From the NCBI RefSeq assembly GCF_021029445.1, contig NZ_CP072610.1, forward strand, positions 2,666,001-2,730,000: DNA of 64,000 nucleotides. Reading direction: 5' to 3'. The notes beneath the pieces are model-generated. The model did not search any database, was not told the DNA's origin, and worked only from the letters and a program-made list of their open reading frames with translations. This DNA is from Pseudomonas wenzhouensis (lineage in GTDB: Bacteria; Pseudomonadota; Gammaproteobacteria; Pseudomonadales; Pseudomonadaceae). Numbering within the stretch: position 1 is the stretch's first letter; every line of letters starts with the position of its first letter. Position numbers and translations under genes: made by a program. Of the stretch, positions 55,861 to 64,000 are shown piece after piece.

Positions 55861-56694
55861 CTACTGAGTGACGTCGCCAACCGGATCAGGCTGCATCTGC
55901 TGCGCCTTCCACAGATCCAGATTGCGTTGCAGGAACTGCTCAGGCAGCCCGGCGGCGACCATTTCTGTCATCTTCCGCGCCAGCTGGCCACGCAGCCAGG
56001 GCTCGTTGCACGCCGAATTGTGCGACAGGGTAAGGTAGAGGCCTTCGCTGGAAATCGGCGGATCCAGCACCTCGAGGTCATCATCCATCCCCAGCGTTTC
56101 AGCGAGTGCCAGGCCGGGATAGCGTTCGTACAGCACATAATCGGTGCGACCGAGCAGTAACTTCTGGAAGGCCTGAGTCAGGCTCGATACCCCTTCGAGC
56201 GTCAGGTTCTGCTTGGCAAAGGTGTCGAACTGCTGACCGAAACTGTTGCCCACCAGCGTATCGCCGGTATGTCCCTGCAGGTCGATCCAGCTGCCATAGG
56301 GGAAGGCTTCACCCTTGCGCACCCAGACTACGCTGGGCGTATAGAAGAACGCTGGGTGCACATAATCCATTTGCTCCAGACGCGGCAGGGTGATGAACGC
56401 GCCCGCAATCAGATCGACACGACCGGTACGCACTTCATCCTGCGCGCGTGACCATGGCCCGGTGTAAATCACGTCGATCACCACACCCAGCTCTTTACCC
56501 AAATGCTTGAGCAAATCAGCATTGGCGCCGACCAGTTGCTGCGGGTTCTGCGGATCACGCCAGAGATAGGGCGGGTACTCGGGGTTACCGGTCGCCACCA
56601 GGCGCTCGCATTTACCAGCAGCAAGGGCCGCAGTTGGCATGACGACCAGTGCGCACCACAACAACAGCGACTTAAACAGACAACGCTCAGGCAT
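55861..56694 (-). CDS. Periplasmic substrate-binding protein (SBP_bac_3), stand-alone
   Basis: A 277-residue secreted protein: signal peptide (about 1-26, VVMPTAALAAG), CERLVATGNPEYPPYLWRD, then GANADLLKHLGKELGVVIDVI, GRVDLIAGAFITLPRLEQMDYVHPAFF and LLGRTDYVLYERYPGLALAE, in the cluster 3 solute-binding pattern. It lies nine bases upstream of the DUF4398 gene on the same strand. No transporter is adjacent. A third such orphan binding protein in the window, but less similar to the 37-39 kb pair. Confidence 0.82.
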   Translation of the reverse strand: MPERCLFKSLLLWCALVVMPTAALAAGKCERLVATGNPEYPPYLWRDPQNPQQLVGANADLLKHLGKELGVVIDVIYTGPWSRAQDEVRTGRVDLIAGAFITLPRLEQMDYVHPAFFYTPSVVWVRKGEAFPYGSWIDLQGHTGDTLVGNSFGQQFDTFAKQNLTLEGVSSLTQAFQKLLLGRTDYVLYERYPGLALAETLGMDDDLEVLDPPISSEGLYLTLSHNSACNEPWLRGQLARKMTEMVAAGLPEQFLQRNLDLWKAQQMQPDPVGDVTQ

Positions 56695-56801
56695 TGGCTA
56701 CTCTCGGATCATACGTGGGTCGGCGGGACAGCGGCCCCGGAGTCCTGTGTATTCATGCTAGCTTAATGGCGCCACCGGAATCAGTGCGATAAGGACGCGC
56801 C

Positions 56802-57720
56802 ATGAAAAAACTGCTGTTCGCGCTGCTGCTCCTGCTGTCAGGTAGCGCAGCTACGCTGTATTTCTTTCCTGCGACTCAACTGGCCAGCCTGCGTCTGCTA
56901 CCGCGCCGGTCTCGCTCACGAGCAGCTGACTGTCCATAATCTTAACATCCATTACTACCAGGGAGGGCCGGCAAGCGCTGAAACGCTGGTGCTGCTTCAT
57001 GGTTTTGCCGCCGACAAGGATAACTGGCTGCGCTTTGCTCGCCACCTGACCGCGAACTATCGCGTCATTGCCCTGGATCTGCCAGGCTTCGGCGACAGCG
57101 ACCTGCCTAGCGGTAGCTACGATACCGGCACTCAGGCCGAACGTCTGGCGGATATTCTCGCCGCCATGGGTATCCAGCAGGCGCACGTGCTGGGTAACTC
57201 GATGGGCGGACAGATCGCCGCCCTCTTCGCCGCACGCTACCCGGAACGCGTCCGCTCGCTGGCGCTGTTCGCCAATGCCGGAATCGACAGCCCGCACAAG
57301 AGCGAGCTGTATCGCCTGCTCGCTCGTGGCGAGCCCAATCCCCTGGTGATCAGGCAGCCGCAGGATTTTGACAAGCTGCTGCACTTCATCTTCGTCGAGC
57401 CGCCCTATCTGCCCGAGTCGCTCAAGCGCTATCTGGGTGAGCGCGCCATGGCCCGTGCCGGGCATTACGAGATGGTGTTCAAGCAGTTGCGGGAACGCGC
57501 CATTGCTCTGGAGCCCCAGCTGACAGGAATCCAGGCACCCACCTTACTGCTGTGGGGCAAACAGGATCGAGTGCTGGACGTATCCAGCATCGAAGTCATG
57601 CAACCGTTGCTGCGCCAGCACAGCGTGGTGACCATGGATGACGTTGGTCACGCCCCCATGCTTGAGCGTCCCGAAGAAAGCGCCCTGCTCTATCGGCGAT
57701 TTCTGGAAGGCCTGAAGTGA
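56802..57720 (+). pseudogene. Alpha/beta hydrolase (lipase-like), frameshifted near codon 35
   Basis: A 5' segment from ATG 56802 encodes MKKLLFALLLLLSGSAATLYFFPATQLASL, a membrane anchor, and stops at about 56938 in its frame. The downstream frame, in phase with 56989, encodes AGLAHEQLTVHNLNIHYYQGGPASAETLVLLHGFAADKDNW and runs to 57720 with the nucleophile elbow GNSMGGQ and DVGHAPMLERP. One extra base or two missing in 56898-56912 breaks the frame. The rest looks intact, so this is a recent lesion or a base-calling error. As recalled, PAO1 has a lipase here (PA2949). Confidence 0.8.
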
Positions 57721-57740
57721 CACCCGGCACACAGGATCGG

Positions 57741-58417
57741 GTAGGAGGCGGGGTCACCCCCGCCGTCCTCCCACACCACCGTACGTACGGTTCCGTATAC
57801 GGCGGTTCCTGCCTACTGACCAACAGCGTCAGCGAGCTTGGTTCCGTTGATGTGTCGCCCGTGGTAACTAAGCGCCCAGACCGGCCCTCGGAGTTTCCGA
57901 CTCCTACCTCCTGATGGTCTCGACCGCCGCTGTTCACGACGCTTCTGCTTTACGCTCCAACAGAGAGCACACCTGACTATCCACTCATGACAGGTTCAGC
58001 CCTTCATTGCTCCGGTTGCGAGCAACTACTACGGCCTCTGCTGACTTCTGTTCGCCCATCCCGTCACCTCGCGGCGCCGGTAGCACATGGCAGGTCAAAC
58101 AGATCTCCCAGGGTAATTCGCGCGACTTTCCTGCTTATGCCTGTCGGATCTACGTCACAGCGTTCCGTGCAAGTATTGGGCTTTGGCAATTTTGGCTACC
58201 TTACCCCGCTGCACCGCCTAATCCGCTTCCTGTTCGTCAGGCCAGCATTTTGCCTCGGGCTTCCTTCAGATTCGCAGTCACCCACGACACCCTTGCCTCT
58301 GGCTAACACTTCCCCTTGCCGGGTGTGTAGAGGACTTTCACCTCCTAGTCGTCCAGCTCACCACCACAGTGAACCGAACAGCGCCAGTCACGGCGCTACG
58401 CGCCATGCCTGGCGCAA
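57741..58417 (-). mobile_element. Group IIC intron B, ORF-less derivative
   Basis: Its 5' part (58417 to about 57990) matches the 5' region of intron A, and its 3' end (57741 onwards) carries domain V (GAACCGCCGTATACGG...ACGGTGGTGTG) and a domain VI ending CCTAC, but there is no reverse transcriptase ORF between. The first base is T (TTGCGCC) where A has G (GTGCGCC). It ends 20 bases after the hydrolase stop and directly follows intron A with four bases (TCGA) between. It could only move with a protein supplied in trans. Confidence 0.75.
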
Positions 58418-58421
58418 TCGA

Positions 58422-60342
58422 GTAGGAGGCGGGGTCGCCCCCGCCGTCCTCTCACACCACCGTACGTACGGTTCCGTATACGGCGGTTCAGGCCATACGG
58501 CTAAGCCGAGTGATCGTATCCAGTATTGACACCAGTCCAAGCGCATCCCAGCGTTTCTTCGGCAGCGCCTGCCGCAGGTGCAAGGCGCCGGCGTTCCACC
58601 AGGGGCCGCGCCCGTTGGTGGCCGACTTCCAGGCCCGCTCCTCCGGTAAGCCCAGCCGCATCAGATTGCGTGCCCGGGTAACCGGTCGTTTCCAGTGCCG
58701 CCACAGCACATTGCGCAGCAACCGCCGCACCCAGCCATCCAGCTCTTCCACAGGCCGCTTGCTCTGGCTCAGCTTGAAGTAGCTGCTCCAGCCACGCAGA
58801 ACCGGGTTGAGCCGCTCGATCAGCCAGGTCAGCTGACTACCCCGCCTAGCACGTAGCAGGCTTTTCACCCGTTCGCGCAGGCGCTGCAGACTGCTGCCGG
58901 CAATCCGCAGTTTCGGCTGCCGGTGCACGGTCATGCCGTAGCCCAGGTAACTGCTGCGCCACGGGCGGATGACCTGGCTCTTGGCCCGGTTCAACCGCAA
59001 CCGCAGCCGCTGCTCCAGGAAACGCTCCAGACTGGCCAGCACCCGCTCGCCCGCCTGCCGACTGCGGACGTAGACGTTCGCGTCGTCGGCATAGCGCACG
59101 AAGCGATGGCCGCGCCGGCTCAGCTCCTGGTCCAGCTCGTTCAGCAGGATGTTCGAGAGCAGGGGCGAGAGCGGCCCGCCTTGCGGCGTGCCTTCTCGTC
59201 GCAGGCTCACGAGCCCATCCGCCATGACACCGGCTTCCAGGTAGCGCCGAACCAGCCGCCGCACACGCGGGTCTTCGACCTGACGCGCCAGCAGATCCAT
59301 CAGCAGATCGTGGTCGACCCGGTCGAAGAATTTCTCCAGGTCCAGTTCCACGCTCCAGCGATAGCCCGACGCCACATGGGCGCGGGCCATTTCGATGGCC
59401 TGGTGCGCGCTGCGCCCCGGACGAAAGCCGTAGCTGAAGTCCGAGAACAGCGGTTCGAAAAGCGGCGTCAGTTGCTGCAGCAGCGCCTGCTGGATCAGGC
59501 GATCCAGCACGCTGGGTATCCCCAGCGTTCTGACCCCGCCCTCGGGCTTGGGAATGTTCACCGCACGGACGCCGTGCGGCTGGTATTCACCCGTCTGCAG
59601 CCGCTCCCGCAGGGACGGCCAATACTGCTTCAGGTAGCCCGCGAGTTCGTCCACCGACAGGCCATCGGCCCCAGGTGCGCCCCGGTTGTTCACCACCCGT
59701 CGATACGCACGCCTCAGGTTCGCCGGCGACAGCACCCGCTCCATCAGCGCGTTCGGCTCCGCTTTCGTCCACGTTACAGACGCCATCGGTGTCTGCGCAC
59801 TGTCAGCCGGCATGCGCGGATTCCGTCCACCATGCCGGGGAACAGCCTTCCCCTGGGGGGAAGCTTCTGCGGTTCGACATCCCATGAGACTCCAACGCCT
59901 ACCGGCGGTATGACCTGTTCGGCCCTTGGTGACGTGGTTGCTCGTCACTTACTACGGCCTCGGCTGACTTCTGCACGCCCATCCCGTCGCCTCTCGACGC
60001 CCGGTAGCCCAGCGGCAAACATGCAGATCTCCCAGGGTAATTCGCGCGACCTTCCGGCTTATGCCTGGCGGATCTACGTCGTAGCGTGCCGTGCAAGTAC
60101 CGGGCTTTGACGAATTGGGCCGTCTCACCCCGCTACGCCGCCTCCATCCGCTTCCTGTTCGTCAGGCCAGCCATTTGCTTCCGGCTTCCTTCAGATTCGC
60201 AGTCACCCGCGACACCCTTGCCTTCCGCTAGCACTTCCCCTTGCCGGGCGTGCAGAGGACTTTCACCTCCAAGTCGTCCGGTTCACCACCACAGTGAACC
60301 GAACAGCGCCAGTCACGGCGCTACGCGCCATGCCTGGCGCAC
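58422..60342 (-). mobile_element. Group IIC intron A with reverse transcriptase, after etfA terminator
   Basis: A 1921-base intron starting GTGCGCC at 60342 and ending CCTAC at 58422. CCAAT within ATTGG at 60114-60118 (minus strand), 224 bases inside, pairs with the 5' exon ATTGG, a short EBS1-IBS1 of the IIC kind. It is inserted just after the T-run of the etfA terminator, the site preference of IIC introns, which target terminator hairpins. Its domain V (58454-58489) overlaps the RT stop codon. Confidence 0.85.
58488..59813 (-). CDS. Group IIC intron reverse transcriptase/maturase (no endonuclease)
   Basis: A 441-residue protein. RT blocks: RAVNIPKPEGGVRTLGIPSVLDRLIQQALLQ, SYGFRPGRSAHQAIEMARAHV, SVELDLEKFFDRVDHDLL, GTPQGGPLSPLLSNILLNELDQEL and YADD in FVRYADDANVYVRS. 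Thumb/maturase domain X ends the protein; no HNH domain follows, as expected for class C. ATG 59813 (MPADSAQTPMA) is preferred to the longer frame. The TGA stop lies inside domain V. Intact and probably active. Confidence 0.93.
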   Translation of the reverse strand: MPADSAQTPMASVTWTKAEPNALMERVLSPANLRRAYRRVVNNRGAPGADGLSVDELAGYLKQYWPSLRERLQTGEYQPHGVRAVNIPKPEGGVRTLGIPSVLDRLIQQALLQQLTPLFEPLFSDFSYGFRPGRSAHQAIEMARAHVASGYRWSVELDLEKFFDRVDHDLLMDLLARQVEDPRVRRLVRRYLEAGVMADGLVSLRREGTPQGGPLSPLLSNILLNELDQELSRRGHRFVRYADDANVYVRSRQAGERVLASLERFLEQRLRLRLNRAKSQVIRPWRSSYLGYGMTVHRQPKLRIAGSSLQRLRERVKSLLRARRGSQLTWLIERLNPVLRGWSSYFKLSQSKRPVEELDGWVRRLLRNVLWRHWKRPVTRARNLMRLGLPEERAWKSATNGRGPWWNAGALHLRQALPKKRWDALGLVSILDTITRLSRMA

Positions 60343-60347
60343 CCAAT

Positions 60348-60374
60348 AAAAAACCCGCTCTAGTGAGCGGGTTT
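60348..60374 (-). terminator. Rho-independent terminator of etfA
   Basis: AAACCCGCTC (60351-60360) and GAGCGGGTTT (60365-60374) pair across TAGT; on the minus strand the stem is followed by TTTTTTATTGG and then intron A. It lies about 20 bases after the etfA stop and is the intron's insertion landmark. Confidence 0.92.
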
Positions 60375-60393
60375 TTCGTTGCGGGAAAGCGGC

Positions 60394-61323
60394 TTAGACC
60401 GACTTTTCCAGCTCCGGTACGGCTTCGAACAGGTCAGCAACCAGACCGTAGTCAGCCACCTGGAAGATCGGCGCCTCTTCGTCCTTGTTGATCGCAACGA
60501 TCACCTTGGAATCTTTCATACCAGCCAGGTGCTGGATCGCACCGGAGATACCGACGGCGATGTACAGCTGCGGCGCAACGATCTTGCCGGTCTGACCGAC
60601 CTGCATGTCGTTCGGCACGAAACCGGCGTCGACGGCAGCGCGGGAAGCGCCGACGGCAGCGCCCAGCTTGTCGGCCAGCGCGTACAGGTGCTTGAAGTTG
60701 TCGCCATTGCCCATGCCACGACCGCCGGAAACGACGATCTTGGCAGCCGTCAGTTCCGGACGATCGGACTTGGCCAGCTCTTCGCCGACGAAGGCGGACT
60801 TGCCGGCATCGGCCGGGCCGGAAACGGCTTCAATGGCAGCGCTGCCGCCTTCGGCAGCAACAGCGTCGAAACCAGTGCTACGCACAGTGATCACCTTGAC
60901 GGCAGCCGAGGACTGCACGGTGGCGATGGCGTTACCGGCATAGATCGGACGCTTGAAGGTGTCGGCGCTTTCAACGGCGATTATCTCGGAGATCTGATCG
61001 ACGTCCAGGGCAGCAGCGACGCGCGGCAGGATGTTCTTGCCGTTGCTGGTGGCGGCAGCCAGGATGTGGCTGTAGTTCTTGCCCAGCTCGGCTACCAGCG
61101 GCGCGACGTTTTCCGGCAGCTGGTTGGCATAGGCCGCGTTGTCGGCAACCAGCACCTTGGCTACGCCAGCGATCTTGGCAGCGGCGTCGGCAGCAGCGCC
61201 AGCGTTGGCACCGGCTACCAGAACGTGAATATCGCCACCGATCTTCTGCGCCGCAGCAACGGTGTTCAGGGTAGCGGGCGCCAGGGCGGCATTGGTGTGT
61301 TCAGCGATAACCAGGATAGTCAT
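60394..61323 (-). CDS. etfA: Electron transfer flavoprotein alpha subunit
   Basis: A 309-residue flavoprotein subunit that with EtfB accepts electrons from acyl-CoA dehydrogenases. The N-terminal domain starts [25 protein letters not shown]; the C-terminal FAD domain has [74 protein letters not shown] and ends VPELEKSV. Adjacent to the etfB stop with no gap, so the two are translationally coupled. Followed by a terminator and the two introns. Confidence 0.97.
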   Translation of the reverse strand: MTILVIAEHTNAALAPATLNTVAAAQKIGGDIHVLVAGANAGAAADAAAKIAGVAKVLVADNAAYANQLPENVAPLVAELGKNYSHILAAATSNGKNILPRVAAALDVDQISEIIAVESADTFKRPIYAGNAIATVQSSAAVKVITVRSTGFDAVAAEGGSAAIEAVSGPADAGKSAFVGEELAKSDRPELTAAKIVVSGGRGMGNGDNFKHLYALADKLGAAVGASRAAVDAGFVPNDMQVGQTGKIVAPQLYIAVGISGAIQHLAGMKDSKVIVAINKDEEAPIFQVADYGLVADLFEAVPELEKSV

Positions 61324-62073
61324 TTAGATTACCTTCGCCTCGTTCTTCAGTTTCTCGACCAGTTCAGCCACGGACTTGACCTTGATGCCGGCGCTGCGAG
61401 CAGCCGGTGCTTCGACTTTCAGAGTCTTGACGGTGGAAGCGGTGGAAACGCCCAGCGCGTCCGGGGTAACGGTTTCCAGCGGCTTTTTCTTGGCCTTCAT
61501 GATGTTCGGCAGCGACGCGTAGCGCGGCTCGTTCAGACGCAGGTCAGTGGTGACGATCGCCGGCAGGTTCAGCGCAACGGTCTGCAGACCGCCATCGATC
61601 TCACGGGTGACGTTGACCTTGTCGCCAGCCACTTCGACCTTGGAGGCGAAGGTGCCTTGGCCGAAGCCAGTCAGGGCGCCCAGCATCTGGCCGGTCTGGT
61701 TGTTATCGCTGTCGATGGCTTGCTTGCCCATGATCACCAGCTGCGGCTGCTCCTTGTCGACCACAGCTTTGAGCAGTTTGGCCACGGCCAGGGAGTTCAG
61801 CTCATCGTTGGACTCGACCAGGATGGCACGGTCGGCGCCGAGGGCCAGCGCGGTGCGCAGTTGCTCCTGCGCAGTAGCCGGGCCGATGGTGACGACGACG
61901 ATCTCGCTCGCCACGCCCTTTTCCTTCAGGCGTACGGCCTCTTCCACGGCGATTTCGCAGAAGGGGTTCATGGACATCTTGACGTTGGCGAGGTCGACGC
62001 CGCTGTTGTCCGCCTTGACGCGAACCTTGACGTTGTAGTCAACCACTCGTTTGACAGCTACAAGAACCTTCAT
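61324..62073 (-). CDS. etfB: Electron transfer flavoprotein beta subunit
   Basis: A 249-residue subunit with an AMP-binding fold: [19 protein letters not shown] start, [21 protein letters not shown], and [31 protein letters not shown] with the recognition-loop region that contacts dehydrogenases. ATG 62073 has GAGGAATCC upstream; the longer frame to 62238 is not used. First gene of etfBA, divergent from etfdh. Confidence 0.97.
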   Translation of the reverse strand: MKVLVAVKRVVDYNVKVRVKADNSGVDLANVKMSMNPFCEIAVEEAVRLKEKGVASEIVVVTIGPATAQEQLRTALALGADRAILVESNDELNSLAVAKLLKAVVDKEQPQLVIMGKQAIDSDNNQTGQMLGALTGFGQGTFASKVEVAGDKVNVTREIDGGLQTVALNLPAIVTTDLRLNEPRYASLPNIMKAKKKPLETVTPDALGVSTASTVKTLKVEAPAARSAGIKVKSVAELVEKLKNEAKVI

Positions 62074-62253
62074 GGATTCCTCGTTACTCTCCGGTGAATA
62101 AGAATGTCGCCAAGGCGAGCCTGGCCGGTGATGCAAAAGCGACCGCATCCAACCTTTTAGCTCAGACGGCGAGCGCAAAACCGCCCGTATCTTGACCCCG
62201 CAGCCTGGCCTGGTCAATACAGCGAACCGGCCGGTCATCTGCGATGTAGTAGG

Positions 62254-62322
62254 ATTCTAGCAGGCCTACAGAAAATTCAAACAAACGTTTGTATTGGCCC
62301 GTCGAGAGGGTGTAGATATAAT
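62254..62322. promoter_or_regulatory. Divergent etfBA/etfdh promoters with palindromic operator
   Basis: In the 324-base gap (62074-62397): on the minus strand TTTGAA (62276-62281)-16-TAGAAT (62254-62259); on the plus strand TTGGCC (62294-62299)-17-TATAAT (62317-62322). Between them is the perfect palindrome ACAAACGTTTGT (62281-62292), overlapping the minus -35. The AAAC/GTTT halves resemble PsrA sites. I see no gene here. Confidence 0.7.
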
Positions 62323-62397
62323 GCCTGCACCGTGCTTAGGGAGCGAGCTGTACCCTCCCCTATAAAACATCGAAGAGCCTTGAGTAGGAGATAGCCT

Positions 62398-64000
<1,603 letters not shown>

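Noticed and set aside
57981..58540. Plus-strand frames across introns A and B
   Set aside because: They read through folded intron RNA; the similarity between copies is explained by intron duplication.
60379..62097. 572-residue plus-strand frame opposite etfA/etfB
   Set aside because: Pure antisense of etfBA; no domain, no ribosome site.

Overview
The window is a high-GC chromosomal stretch from a Pseudomonas (Gammaproteobacteria). Evidence: Anr/FNR next to apt; the recR-ybaB-dnaX group followed by the 4.5S SRP RNA; SbrIR-like sigma/anti-sigma genes; etfBA divergent from the ETF-ubiquinone oxidoreductase; Pseudomonas REP hairpins; and many AGGAGG-type ribosome binding sites. As recalled, not searched, gene order matches three separate blocks of P. 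aeruginosa PAO1 (around PA1544-PA1531, PA2876-PA2897 and PA2949-PA2953), with strain-specific material between them. A complete acyclic terpene (atu) cluster suggests a citronellol/geraniol degrader of the P. aeruginosa, P. citronellolis or P. mendocina type.

Layout. 1-6.8 kb: anr (5' truncated), apt, a NaChBac-like ion channel, DUF3820, an SDR/DsbA-isomerase pair divergent from a TetR gene across a perfect palindrome, yceH, an I78 inhibitor lipoprotein and ohrR/ohr. 6.9-11.6 kb: a four-gene gamma-glutamylputrescine operon (oxidase, XRE-cupin repressor, ligase, spuC) with a 9+9 bp inverted repeat at its head. 11.8-18.1 kb: an acyl-CoA dehydrogenase, a secreted HExxH protein, recR, ybaB, dnaX, two small proteins and ffs. 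18.2-25 kb: a chemoreceptor, HU, and a copper cluster (cusF, cupredoxin, multicopper oxidase, TolC-like factor, two small proteins). 25-32.9 kb: GST, PLP aminotransferase/MarR pair, LysE and BenE transporters, BASS transporter, SDR, pyrF. 32.9-35.6 kb: a 2.7 kb group II intron in the pyrF leader. 36-39 kb: DUF2897, a CPBP protease and tandem periplasmic binding proteins. 39-49.3 kb: atuR divergent from atuABCDEFG. 49.5-56.7 kb: ECF sigma/anti-sigma/VWA operon, MocR regulator, OmpA/DUF4398 pair, binding protein. 56.8-64 kb: a frameshifted hydrolase, two tandem group IIC introns placed after the etfA terminator, etfBA and a 3'-truncated etfdh.

Functional links. Acyl-CoA dehydrogenases (AtuD and the one at 11.8 kb) pass electrons through EtfAB and ETF-QO to ubiquinone, so the terpene pathway and the electron-transfer genes belong to one physiology. 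The two 18-bp atuR-atuA operators are reverse complements of each other. A third copy (17 of 18 bases) lies 34 bases before the dehydrogenase gene 26 kb away, suggesting a shared AtuR regulon. The retroelements are the most unusual structures. One intron has an 8-bp EBS1/IBS1 match that fixes its ends. The other two form a tandem in which the second has lost its reverse transcriptase and its EBS1 does not match its present 5' exon.
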